Below the pieces are notes generated by a model. That model saw only the letters and a program-made list of their open reading frames with translations. It was not told where the DNA came from and ran no database searches. From Vibrio sp. VB16 (GTDB lineage: Bacteria > Pseudomonadota > Gammaproteobacteria > Enterobacterales > Vibrionaceae), in the NCBI RefSeq assembly GCF_015594925.2, contig NZ_CP087590.1, positions 1,674,001 through 1,738,000 on the forward strand: a DNA stretch of 64,000 nt, read 5' to 3'. Positions 35,241-43,752 of the stretch are shown one piece after another; within the stretch, counting starts at the first letter, position 1, and the number at the start of each line of letters is the position of its first letter. The translations under genes were made by a program, and so were the position numbers.

Positions 35241-35732
35241 ATGAATCCTTCTCTTCGCTACATTCGAGGTTACCCAGAACATATTGTTGGGCAGATCGAA
35301 CAGCTTGTCTCTAGTGGTCAATTTTCCGCATGGTTCCTCCAACGTTATCCTGATAACCACCAAATAAAGAGTGAGAAAGCACTGTTTGATTATGCTATTG
35401 CAATTAAAAATCAATATTTGAAGAAGAGCTCACCGATCAGTAAAGTCGTTTATGACGGTAAGATTCATCTGATCAATAACGCATTGGGGTTGCACTCGTT
35501 TATTTCTAGAGCACACGGTGGCAAGTTAAAATCCAAGAATGAGATCCGAATTGCAAATGTCTTTAAAGATGCACCAGAGCCGTTGTTAAGAATGTTGGTG
35601 GTCCATGAGTTAGCTCATTTAAAAGAGAAAGAACACAATAAGGCGTTTTATGCTTTATGTTGCCATATGGAGCCTGATTACCATCAGTTAGAGTTTGATG
35701 CTCGATTGTTTATGATTTCTAAAGAGATATAA
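35241..35732 (+). CDS. YgjP-like metallopeptidase-fold protein
   Basis: 163 residues of the YgjP/WLM-like family. The zinc motif HELAHL with downstream H (VVHELAHLKEKEHNKAFY) is intact, so HExxH plus a third His. The family is classed with M48-like peptidases; E. coli YgjP has been reported to act on UTP, so peptidase activity is uncertain. Followed by a possible small membrane protein. Confidence 0.83.
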   Translation: MNPSLRYIRGYPEHIVGQIEQLVSSGQFSAWFLQRYPDNHQIKSEKALFDYAIAIKNQYLKKSSPISKVVYDGKIHLINNALGLHSFISRAHGGKLKSKNEIRIANVFKDAPEPLLRMLVVHELAHLKEKEHNKAFYALCCHMEPDYHQLEFDARLFMISKEI

Positions 35733-35830
35733 AGTCGTCTAAAAGATTGTCCGAATTAGCGGTGTGTGGCGAAAGTTAATCCCTTTCGTTATGGTCTTAT
35801 TTACTGTCGCCGTTTTGAGTTTTTATCTTT

Positions 35831-36010
35831 ATGGAAATTGAAATCTATCTGCCTTGTCGGCCCGATATTGTTTGTGATGGGATACTATTGCTTTTCACTA
35901 TGGGCTTTGTTGTAGGGATAGTATTATTTATCTGGTTTATCTACAAAGAGTACAAAGAGGTGAACAAAAAAGTGGTGAAGAGAAAGAAAGTCCCCAACCA
36001 CAAAAAATAG
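35831..36010 (+). CDS. Possible small single-span membrane protein (59 aa)
   Basis: ATG 35831 to TAG 36010 encodes 59 residues: a short polar start with two Cys, a hydrophobic helix (ILLLFTMGFVVGIVLFIWF) and a strongly basic tail (KEYKEVNKKVVKRKK), which fits an inner-membrane peptide with a cytoplasmic C-terminus. No Shine-Dalgarno is evident, which lowers confidence. A second short frame upstream (GTG near 35762, ending about 35840) is also hydrophobic. No family recognised. Confidence 0.4.
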   Translation: MEIEIYLPCRPDIVCDGILLLFTMGFVVGIVLFIWFIYKEYKEVNKKVVKRKKVPNHKK

Positions 36011-36050
36011 ATGGATGGGGATTACAGAAACTTGCAACAGCTTACTTTGA

Positions 36051-36626
36051 TTACTTTTTGAAGCAACACGTCAGTACGTAGTCGTCCCCATTTTTGGCCG
36101 TAAAGTCTTTATCATCTAAGCTTGCTCTAGGCTGCCCCTGATCGTCAGTTTTTAGCAAGCTGACCCAATGACGAATTCCTCGCAAACCTTGATCGTCGTA
36201 GTTGTGGCCAAATGTCGCACAGGTTTCTAATTGAATATCAGATATTTCAACTAAGGTTGTCATCCCCTCATTAGACCCACGCTTGAAACTTACCTCTACG
36301 TAACAGCCTTCTTTATCACGTAATAGTATTGAATCTGGGTGGCTTCTATGCCCGGTAAAGGCAACAAAGCTTCCGGCATTTTTCAAGCCTGTGTGCTGTC
36401 CGTCGGTGAAATAGATTATTAGGTGACGTCCATCCAGCATATAGCTTGTTGCATCTTCGTGAGCGCGTTGATCTAGAGGAAATATGGCGTCGAGAAGCAG
36501 TTTGGTTTTTGCTTGTTTTTCTTTTGTTTGTTGACTCTTTATCGTTTCCACGGCGAAGACCGCTTCAGCAATAAATGTTCTGTCGTGATGATCAGTTTTA
36601 ATGCTGTTGTATGCTGGTATGTTCAT
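36051..36626 (-). CDS. Stand-alone malate synthase G-like alpha/beta domain protein
   Basis: A 191-residue cytoplasmic protein. Its middle (about 47-115: IFPLDQRAHEDATSYMLDGR, then TDGQHTGLKNAGSFVAFTGH, then HPDSILLRDKEGCYVEVSF) resembles, by memory, the alpha/beta domain of malate synthase G (GlcB: FVGYTGD...P.SILL.NNGLHVEI). The catalytic TIM barrel and its residues are absent, so it cannot be a malate synthase. The C-terminal part (GNDD-type strand, CCFKK) is unlike GlcB. It is divergent from the DUF3612 regulator (174-bp gap), probably its target or partner. Function unknown; a glyoxylate or acyl-CoA sensing role is speculative. Confidence 0.6.
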   Translation of the reverse strand: MNIPAYNSIKTDHHDRTFIAEAVFAVETIKSQQTKEKQAKTKLLLDAIFPLDQRAHEDATSYMLDGRHLIIYFTDGQHTGLKNAGSFVAFTGHRSHPDSILLRDKEGCYVEVSFKRGSNEGMTTLVEISDIQLETCATFGHNYDDQGLRGIRHWVSLLKTDDQGQPRASLDDKDFTAKNGDDYVLTCCFKK

Positions 36627-36764
36627 AGTCTCGCCCTCTTAGTTTATTCTTTAATTTGCCTACAAGGTTTGGTTGGTTTTATGCGTTTGCGACCAACTGG
36701 TCTAATTACTTCCTTGCTTAATTTGTAGACTACTCTATTTTTATATACAATTTCACAACAAAAA

Positions 36765-36800
36765 TTTTACAGTGTGAATTTTACAAAAGGATAGTGTGAA
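36765..36800. promoter_or_regulatory. Direct repeats before the DUF3612 regulator gene (candidate operator)
   Basis: TTTTACA occurs at 36765-36771 and 36779-36785. AGTGTGAA occurs at 36771-36778 and 36793-36800, the second copy abutting the ATG; an inverted TTTCACA lies at 36751-36757. Such repeats between a divergent regulator and its neighbour are typical of autoregulatory operators. Confidence 0.4.
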
Positions 36801-38315
36801 ATGAGACAGTCACAAAGCTTGATTCGTAAGTCACATTTTTTAGGGACAAAGATAAGAAACCTAAGAAAACGGAATCACTTAACCATGGAAGACCTGTCGG
36901 CCCGTTGCGTAAGAATTGATGCGGAACATTCTCCGTCTGTCTCATACCTGTCAATGATTGAACGCGGGAAAAGGGTACCCAGTGCGGATATGTTAGAGGT
37001 CATTGCGAAGGTTTTCCAAAAAGAGCCTAAGTGGTTTTTGGATGATGAACCTGAATCGGAAGCCATCACACCGAACAAAGGTCGCAAAGGGGGAATCAGT
37101 GGCATGCCCTTGGAGCCGAGCTTCCTATTCTCTAATGATATGCTGCAGATCGCTATTCCTGAACTGTTGTCTCAAACAGGCGTGAACGGTCGCCAATTCG
37201 CTCAGTTACTTATACGTGCCTATCAAGAGCATCATCAAAATCACTTTCCTGACCTAGAACGAGCAGCAGAAGAGGTGGGTCTAAAACGTCTAGGATTGAC
37301 GGTTGATGATATGTTGGAATTGGTAAAAGCTCAGGGGCTTATGGTCCACTGGGTCGATTCGACACCAACGGAGGTTATGGACGAACTCGGTGTGATGAGT
37401 AAACAAATGGTGACCTCTTATTTTGAACCACCAGGTAATATTTACATTAACAAGCTTTTAAAGAAGCATCCCACTCGCTTGAAATACGATTTGGCCGTGT
37501 ATATCGGCAATTGCATTCTTCATAATAAAGAAGGGTTAAAGAGTGTGCTTACGGTAGGTAATCATTCTTGGACCGTAGACGATAGTGTCACTAATGGTTC
37601 GCCTATTAACCCTCAGGACATACTACACGCATGGCGTGATTTCGAATCCAGTTTTTTTGCTGGGGCCTTGCTCTGTCCTAAAGTGCCATATCGACAACTA
37701 CTTGATCGATATGGATATGAAGTTGATGTGCACAAAGCAATAGAGGTGTCCCCATCGGTTGCGATGCGAAGAATGACGGTCGTCTCGCCGTATCCGCACT
37801 GGCATTACTTCGACGCCTATGCTCCCGGTAAATTAAAAGCAGTATACCGTGGCAACGGCATTCCACTGCCTTGGGGCAATATGCGAATGGTGAATGATCC
37901 TTGTCAACATTGGTCGGTATTTAGAATGCTGTCAGAACAGAAATCAGGTACTACGGCTCAGATCTCAATCCTAGATGTGAACAATGAACCAAGGCTCTAC
38001 TGTTGCGAGTCGGTGAATGTGAAAGACCCAGCGATGAATAATCGGGTTTTATGCGCTGGGTTAGATCTCAATCCAGCGATAGAAGCGCAGGGGGGCGATG
38101 CCAATGAAATTGCAAGTGAACTCAAAGCGTTATGCGTTGAAAGTGGGGGAGCGGCCGCTATTCCAAAACACATTAAGAAGAAGCTATCAACAATCTCGCG
38201 AATTCTTAATATCAACTGGGTTGAAAGAGGTATTGATTCGCAAGCGAGATTGATCTGTTCTCGCGGTGGCGTGTGCCCAAGAAAACCGAGTTGCTATGAC
38301 AAATGCGAAGAGTAA
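36801..38315 (+). CDS. XRE-family regulator with DUF3612 domain
   Basis: A 504-residue protein. Residues about 13-75 form a Cro/CI-type helix-turn-helix (LGTKIRNLRKRNHLTMEDLS, then SVSYLSMIERGKRVPSADM). The rest is DUF3612, a large sensory region with a part like the IrrE/ImmA fold but with no HExxH (so not a peptidase). It ends in a cysteine cluster (CSRGGVCPRKPSCYDKC) that might bind metal. The layout recalls the ScfR/RamB short-chain acyl-CoA regulators of acetate and glyoxylate genes. Together with the divergent malate synthase-like domain gene it suggests C2 metabolism, as inference. The GATAGTGTGA before ATG gives a poor SD. Confidence 0.83.
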   Translation: MRQSQSLIRKSHFLGTKIRNLRKRNHLTMEDLSARCVRIDAEHSPSVSYLSMIERGKRVPSADMLEVIAKVFQKEPKWFLDDEPESEAITPNKGRKGGISGMPLEPSFLFSNDMLQIAIPELLSQTGVNGRQFAQLLIRAYQEHHQNHFPDLERAAEEVGLKRLGLTVDDMLELVKAQGLMVHWVDSTPTEVMDELGVMSKQMVTSYFEPPGNIYINKLLKKHPTRLKYDLAVYIGNCILHNKEGLKSVLTVGNHSWTVDDSVTNGSPINPQDILHAWRDFESSFFAGALLCPKVPYRQLLDRYGYEVDVHKAIEVSPSVAMRRMTVVSPYPHWHYFDAYAPGKLKAVYRGNGIPLPWGNMRMVNDPCQHWSVFRMLSEQKSGTTAQISILDVNNEPRLYCCESVNVKDPAMNNRVLCAGLDLNPAIEAQGGDANEIASELKALCVESGGAAAIPKHIKKKLSTISRILNINWVERGIDSQARLICSRGGVCPRKPSCYDKCEE

Positions 38316-38449
38316 ATAATAGGTCTGTTAATGGGCATAGATGCGATAACTGGCTCTATACCCAAAATTGATCAGTTTCACCTTTTAACCTTGTCTGATA
38401 ACTATAAAAATATGTCGTCGAAGACGGCAGGTATCAGGGATTAAGATTA

Positions 38450-39526
38450 CTACTGACTTTTTTCAGATGACAGCGCCTGGATCCGTTTGCCTTGTGTATC
38501 AAACAGATGGAGGTTCTTCTGCTCAACACTGAGTTGTAGACTCTGATTGATATCAAACGGGTATTCGGGGGTCACTGCGATGATGCTCTGAGATTGAAAC
38601 TTACCATGGACAAGTTGATTAGGTCCTAACGGTTCAATCACGCTTATTTTAATATTTAGGTTAAGTCCATTATGAAACAACGTCGTTTCGGCATGCTCCG
38701 GTCTAACACCTAATGTAATTTCCTGATCCGATAAATGGGCGTATTCAGGAATAAACAGGATTTGGTCACCAACATTTAATTGCCCTTTGATCATCCTAGA
38801 AGACAAGAAGTTCATGGCGGGGCTACCCATAAAACTGGCGACGAATGTACTTGCGGGTTGATGATAAACTTCGGATGGCGTTCCAATTTGCTCTATTTCC
38901 CCTAGGTTCAATACCACGATTCTATCCGCCAGCGTCATCGCTTCAACCTGATCATGCGTAACATAGACACTGGTGACGGCAAGTTTTCGCTGTAGTTTTT
39001 TGATCTGTAGTCGCATATGAGCACGTAGCGCTGCATCCAAATTAGACAGTGGTTCATCGAACAAGAAGAGCTGAGGGTCACGCACTATCGCGCGTCCCAT
39101 CGCAACGCGTTGACGCTGTCCTCCAGAAAGTTTTGAGGGCTTCCTGTCCAAATAATCTTCAATTTTCAGGGTCTTTGCGACGTCTTGAATTTTGTTTTCG
39201 ATCTCAGCCTTGTCGACACCTCGATTTTTCAATCCGTAAGCGAGGTTATTGTACACGGTCATATGAGGATAAAGAGCGTAATTCTGGAATACCATCGCGA
39301 TATCGCGCTCGGCAGGTTTTACCGTATCGACTCGACGTCCGTTCAGATGAATTTCGCCTGCTGTGATGCTTTCTAACCCGGCGATAGAACGTAGGATTGA
39401 TGATTTTCCGCACCCTGACGGACCAACCAATACGATGAATTCTCCCTGAGATATGTTGAGGTCGATCCCTTTGACAGCCTGGTGCCCATTTTCATATGTT
39501 TTTACAAGTTGCTGCATTTCTAACAT
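38450..39526 (-). CDS. ugpC: sn-Glycerol-3-phosphate ABC importer, ATPase
   Basis: 358 residues of the MalK/UgpC type. Walker A GPSGCGKSS, Q-loop VFQNYALYPHM, signature KLSGGQRQRVAMGRAI, Walker B FLFDEPLSNLDA and the switch His (VTHDQVEAM) are present, followed by the C-terminal TOBE/OB domain. It powers uptake through UgpA-UgpE. It is the last gene of the ugpBAEC unit, 42 bp after ugpE. No ugpQ phosphodiesterase follows. Assignment to glycerol-3-phosphate rests on the companion UgpB. Confidence 0.93.
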   Translation of the reverse strand: MLEMQQLVKTYENGHQAVKGIDLNISQGEFIVLVGPSGCGKSSILRSIAGLESITAGEIHLNGRRVDTVKPAERDIAMVFQNYALYPHMTVYNNLAYGLKNRGVDKAEIENKIQDVAKTLKIEDYLDRKPSKLSGGQRQRVAMGRAIVRDPQLFLFDEPLSNLDAALRAHMRLQIKKLQRKLAVTSVYVTHDQVEAMTLADRIVVLNLGEIEQIGTPSEVYHQPASTFVASFMGSPAMNFLSSRMIKGQLNVGDQILFIPEYAHLSDQEITLGVRPEHAETTLFHNGLNLNIKISVIEPLGPNQLVHGKFQSQSIIAVTPEYPFDINQSLQLSVEQKNLHLFDTQGKRIQALSSEKSQ

Positions 39527-39568
39527 TTTTTATTCCTTTGTTCTAAATTCGACCAACCTAAAGACGGG

Positions 39569-40411
39569 TTATTTTTCGCTTTCTACTAAGCCTTTGACAA
39601 ACCAGCGTTGGAAAATGATGACAACAAGTACGGGAGGCAACATGGCCAGTATTACCATGGCAAACGCGTAGTTGTACTGGGGTTTTGGCGTTTCGTTAAT
39701 ATTGCTGAGGATTTGTTTAATGCCCATTACCATAGTGTTGTAGTTCTCATCCGTCGTCATCATGATTGGCCATAGATATTGATTCCAACCGACCACAAAC
39801 ATAATAATAAAAATGGCGGCCATCATGGTTTTTGATAGAGGTAACAAAATGTCGATAAAGAATCGAATAGGTCCAGCATTGTCGAGTTGGGCGGCTTCTA
39901 GTAGTTCATCCGGTATCGTTTTAAAAAACTGGCGAAAGAAAAAAGTTGCCGTTGCTGAAGCTATGAGTGGAAGGATCAAACCTGAAAAGCTGTTAAGCAT
40001 CCCAAGGCTTGATACCACTTCGTAAGACGGGATAATGCGTACTTCTAGTGGTAAAAGCAGCGTAATAAAAATAAGCCAAAACCATGCCGAGGCGTATGGA
40101 AGTCTAAAATACACCAATGCATAAGCGGCGCACATAGAGATAACAATCTTACCTGCTGAAAATCCTAGCCCCATAATCATTGAATTAATTATCATAGTCT
40201 TAGCCGTAACATTGTTGGCAAACCCCTGACTTTGAGTCCATGCTTTTTCATATATTTCGAACATTTTTTCGCCAGGTAGTAACTGTAATCCTTCTTTTAA
40301 TATGGTTGCTGAATCATGAGTAGAGCTTGCAAAAATTAGCCATATCGGAAAAAGCATAATAAGCGCGCCGAGAATAAGAACGAGGTGATCACTCCAGTGA
40401 CTAGACTTCAT
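39569..40411 (-). CDS. ugpE: sn-Glycerol-3-phosphate ABC importer, permease
   Basis: 280 residues with six hydrophobic segments, binding-protein-dependent permease of the MalG type. The EAA loop that meets the ATPase is DELLEAAQLDNAGPIRFF. The C-terminus ends QRWFVKGLVESEK, as in UgpE. It forms the channel with UgpA (11 bp upstream). Confidence 0.93.
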   Translation of the reverse strand: MKSSHWSDHLVLILGALIMLFPIWLIFASSTHDSATILKEGLQLLPGEKMFEIYEKAWTQSQGFANNVTAKTMIINSMIMGLGFSAGKIVISMCAAYALVYFRLPYASAWFWLIFITLLLPLEVRIIPSYEVVSSLGMLNSFSGLILPLIASATATFFFRQFFKTIPDELLEAAQLDNAGPIRFFIDILLPLSKTMMAAIFIIMFVVGWNQYLWPIMMTTDENYNTMVMGIKQILSNINETPKPQYNYAFAMVILAMLPPVLVVIIFQRWFVKGLVESEK

Positions 40412-40422
40412 AATTGGTTCCT

Positions 40423-41304
40423 TTAGTAGTGCACTCGTTTTTCAACGAATCTGAATTGAAGATAAGTAATAAAGAGGACCAGAATTAACAAAACAACAGA
40501 CTGGGCTGAGCTGCCACCTAAATCGGCCCCAACAAAGCCGTCAGAAAACACTTTATAAACAAGTGAGGTTGTTGAACCACCGGGTCCACCCGCCGTCATA
40601 GTGTCAATAACGCCGAAGGTATCGAAAAAGGCATAGGTCATATTAATGACGAGCAAGAAAAACCCTGTTGGCGCGAGTAAAGGGAAAGTGATGGTCCAAA
40701 ATCGTCGAGTGTCGCTTTCACAATCTAAAGTAGCGGCTTCCCTTACTGCGTAAGAAATCGATTGTAGTCCGGCCAAAAAATAAACAAAGTTTACGGATAT
40801 TTGCTTCCAGACTGAAACAAGGATTAGTACGCTAATGGCTTGGGTTGAGTGAGTTTGGTAATGAAAATCATAGCCAATGCTCTTAAAGAAATCTGCGAAT
40901 AACCCGATATGTGGATTAAAAATAAAATAACCCATAATGCCCGCGACGGCAGGCGCAACCGCATATACCCAAGTAAGCGTGACTCGATAAACACTTTGGC
41001 CGTGGATTACCTTGTCGGCTTTAACTGCGAGCAGGAGGGCGAGAGCCAGAGATAAAAATGAGACCACAATGGAAAAAAACAAGGTGAATCCGACGGATTT
41101 TATATACTCGCCAGATTCCAATATCATCTGATAATTTTCAAACCAAACAAAAGTGGATGACAGACCCCAAGGGTCTTCAAGCATAAAAGAGAGATAAACG
41201 GCTTTCGCCGCCGGGTAGATAAAGAAGATGGCGATAATGATTATCTGCGGTGCCAAAAAAAGATATGGCAGAGGAGAGTGTCGGAAATTTTGTCGACGTT
41301 CCAC
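40423..41304 (-). CDS. ugpA: sn-Glycerol-3-phosphate ABC importer, permease
   Basis: 293 residues, MalF-type permease with six hydrophobic segments and the EAA loop VREAATLDCESDTRRFW. The NMTYAFFDTFGVIDTMTAGG block is typical of UgpA. It is separated from ugpB by 78 bp with a terminator hairpin, then tightly followed by ugpE. Confidence 0.94.
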   Translation of the reverse strand: MERRQNFRHSPLPYLFLAPQIIIIAIFFIYPAAKAVYLSFMLEDPWGLSSTFVWFENYQMILESGEYIKSVGFTLFFSIVVSFLSLALALLLAVKADKVIHGQSVYRVTLTWVYAVAPAVAGIMGYFIFNPHIGLFADFFKSIGYDFHYQTHSTQAISVLILVSVWKQISVNFVYFLAGLQSISYAVREAATLDCESDTRRFWTITFPLLAPTGFFLLVINMTYAFFDTFGVIDTMTAGGPGGSTTSLVYKVFSDGFVGADLGGSSAQSVVLLILVLFITYLQFRFVEKRVHY

Positions 41305-41352
41305 TAGAGTACCTGCTGTTAGTTAAGATAGGCGAAGCAAAAAAATAAAAAT

Positions 41353-41372
41353 GCCTCAACCTAGGTTGAGGC
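41353..41372 (-). terminator. Intra-operon terminator/hairpin between ugpB and ugpA
   Basis: A perfect 20-bp palindrome (10-bp arms GCCTCAACCT / AGGTTGAGGC) followed on the minus strand by ATTTTTATTTTTTT. Partial read-through here would yield more binding protein than membrane parts. Confidence 0.85.
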
Positions 41373-41382
41373 AATAATCAGG

Positions 41383-42675
41383 TTACTTAATCGTACGAGC
41401 AAAACGTTTAAGCAATTGCTGTGCTTCGGCATCGATTTTTTCTAGGCTGTTTTTAACGGTCGACTCACCAGAGAAAATGTTGTCCGTTTCACGGTACATA
41501 ACCTCACGGATTTGAGGATAGAACCCCAAACGATAACCTTTGGTCCATTCGCCACCAGGCAAGCTAAGTTGTTGCACACCGACTTCTGCGTCGGGGTTCT
41601 CGTTGTAGTAACCTGATGTTTTTGTCATGTCATATGCAGCATTCGTCACGGGTACATACCCCGTTGTTTTGTGCCAATACATTTGCACTTCAGAGCTGGT
41701 TAAGTAGTTAAAGAAGGCGGCAACACCCTTGTCTTGTTCTTTATCATGACCAGAAAGAGCAAACAGAGCGGCTCCACCGATAAAGGTGACTCCTGGGTTG
41801 TCGTTGACCGATTTCCAATAGGGTAAGAAAGTGGTGCCCATTTTGAAATCGACACGTTCTTTTAGGCCACCAAATGAACCTGACGAACCAATCCACATCG
41901 CGACATCTTTACGTTCAAATGGCGTTTGGTTTGCGGCCCAGTCTTTTCCATAATATTTGTAGTAGCCCTTATCTGACCACTCTTTCATTTTGGTGAAGTG
42001 CATTTGAAGGTTTTTTGTGTTGTACATGATTTCAGTCGCGGGGCCGTCGAAACCATTGTTTTTGTTCGCGAGTTGTTGATTATGACGAGACTTGAAGTTT
42101 TCGAAGAAGATCCAAGGGGTATGAGATTGAGAAAATGCGGCATGGCCCTTTTCTTTTAGCTTCTGCGCGACCATTTCCATTTCTTCATAGGTCTTTGGTG
42201 GCGTCACACCCGCTTCATTCAACATGTCTTTATTATAGTAAAGAACAGGGGTCGAACTATTGAATGGCATACCAATCATTTTACCATTGCTGTCCGCGTA
42301 AAAATTTCGAACGCCAGACAGATAGGCGGAGGAATCGAAGCTGTAGCCAGAATCTATCATAATATCTTGAACAGGCTTAGCGACGCCTGGCGCATTCATA
42401 ATGGTTGCAGCTCCGGCATCAAATACCTGAAGAATATTGGGCGATTCGTTAGCACGAAAAGCAGCAATACCCGCAGTCAATGCTTCGGTATAAGACCCTT
42501 TATAAACGGGCGTTATCTTGTATTCAGATTGTGATGCATTGAAATCAGTCGCAATCTTATTTACGGTGTCGCCAAGTTGCCCCCCCATTGCGTGCCACCA
42601 AGTAACTTCAGTTTCAGCAAAGACATTACCAGATACGGTTGCAGACAGTAGTCCGGCTAGCCATAGTTTTTTCAT
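41383..42675 (-). CDS. ugpB: sn-Glycerol-3-phosphate ABC importer, binding protein
   Basis: A 430-residue periplasmic protein. Signal peptide MKKLWLAGLLSATVSGNVFA, then the UgpB opening ETEVTWWHAMGGQLGD. Family blocks include SPNILQVFDAGAATIM, MPFNSSTPVLYYNKDML, GFDGPATEI and LPGGEWTKGYRLGFYPQIRE, close to E. coli UgpB (438 residues). It captures glycerol-3-phosphate or its diesters for use as carbon and phosphate source. First gene of the unit. In E. coli the operon is under PhoB; no convincing Pho box is visible here. Confidence 0.95.
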   Translation of the reverse strand: MKKLWLAGLLSATVSGNVFAETEVTWWHAMGGQLGDTVNKIATDFNASQSEYKITPVYKGSYTEALTAGIAAFRANESPNILQVFDAGAATIMNAPGVAKPVQDIMIDSGYSFDSSAYLSGVRNFYADSNGKMIGMPFNSSTPVLYYNKDMLNEAGVTPPKTYEEMEMVAQKLKEKGHAAFSQSHTPWIFFENFKSRHNQQLANKNNGFDGPATEIMYNTKNLQMHFTKMKEWSDKGYYKYYGKDWAANQTPFERKDVAMWIGSSGSFGGLKERVDFKMGTTFLPYWKSVNDNPGVTFIGGAALFALSGHDKEQDKGVAAFFNYLTSSEVQMYWHKTTGYVPVTNAAYDMTKTSGYYNENPDAEVGVQQLSLPGGEWTKGYRLGFYPQIREVMYRETDNIFSGESTVKNSLEKIDAEAQQLLKRFARTIK

Positions 42676-43053
42676 TATTATTTCCTTTATGTATGAAAAA
42701 TGTTCGTCATTATTGTTTAAATAAAAACCGCGTTAATAAAGCGGAGGTATACAAGAGCTTGTTTCCAAAATCAGGTCCAAAAAAAAGAAACTACTTTCGT
42801 ATGAATGTGTTGTGTTTCGCGTGGTGTCCATAATCGAGTCAAATCATTACAGTTATGTTTCGCTCAAATTTAACTTTGATGAATGATTTGTGTACTAAAT
42901 ATGGCGCGACAATAATTTGATTTGGTCTTTCGCTGAGTAGACCAGACGTATTATGGAGAGTGATAAATCGACGGAAACTCAAGCAGATAAGGGTTTTTTG
43001 ACCGAATACTGTTATAATGTGTAGCTAATTTTTCGTTAAATTTATGAATTCAA
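42676..43053. other. Intergenic region between ugpB and the DUF3859 gene
   Basis: 378 bp of divergent promoter region. Short open frames (for example at 42518-42833 on the plus strand) lack ribosome sites and run through ugpB antisense. No clear Pho box or CRP site was found by eye; nothing else to report. Confidence 0.4.
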
Positions 43054-43476
43054 ATGACAAAGCGTTCAGCGATTATTGACATGGTCTCGTATGGTATATA
43101 TTCAGCATGGGATTCAAAATCTAAGCATTTGCCGAAGATTTTGGAATTCACGACCCAGATACCAGCAGAGTTAGATATTGAATTTGGATTTTCTATTAAT
43201 ATTAAGAAAGCAAAAGGAAAAAAAATTCGTTTTTGTATCGATCACCCAGGTATTGCTACAGAGGATGGCGATGTTCTCGCTCCGTTTGATGGAGAGGAAC
43301 ATATCAATAGCAATGATTGGGATTTTTATCTTGGGGATACGATTTGGTTGCCAATTAACAATAAACTTGGACCATGGCGAATGACTATCGAATTGGATGG
43401 AAACATTATTGCTGACAAAACGTTTGATGTTTACGAAAAAGGCGAAGGTCAGTTTTGGAAGCGACGAGGCTTCTAA
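43054..43476 (+). CDS. DUF3859 domain-containing protein
   Basis: A 140-residue protein whose start (SAIIDMVSYGIYSAWD) and end (TFDVYEKGEGQFWKRRGF) match the DUF3859 pattern. It is predicted mostly beta, with no signal peptide or membrane helix. The family has no known function. Alone between ugpB (divergent) and the PAS-GGDEF gene (276 bp downstream). Confidence 0.75.
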   Translation: MTKRSAIIDMVSYGIYSAWDSKSKHLPKILEFTTQIPAELDIEFGFSINIKKAKGKKIRFCIDHPGIATEDGDVLAPFDGEEHINSNDWDFYLGDTIWLPINNKLGPWRMTIELDGNIIADKTFDVYEKGEGQFWKRRGF

Positions 43477-43752
43477 CCGCATGCGAACTTTAGAACTTCT
43501 TTATTAGCTCTCCTTTCTATGAACCAACACAATAAATTGTCTTGGTTGTGTAATATCAATTGTCTCAAGTCGTCATAATTTAGACCTTATGACCGACTTT
43601 TCTTGTTATCGTATGTCATTATTGGTTCTTTTTGGTTATTGTTTAAATATGATTTAAATAATGCACGGTTTTTTACAAAATTGATTTCTATATTAGATTC
43701 TATCCGTGCTGTGTTTTTTTGAAATCGATTTAATTTTGTTAAATGGTTTACT

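Noticed and set aside
42676..42960. Pho box upstream of ugpB
   Set aside because: A CTGTAAT-like heptamer occurs on the minus strand but no second repeat at the right spacing, so I do not call it.
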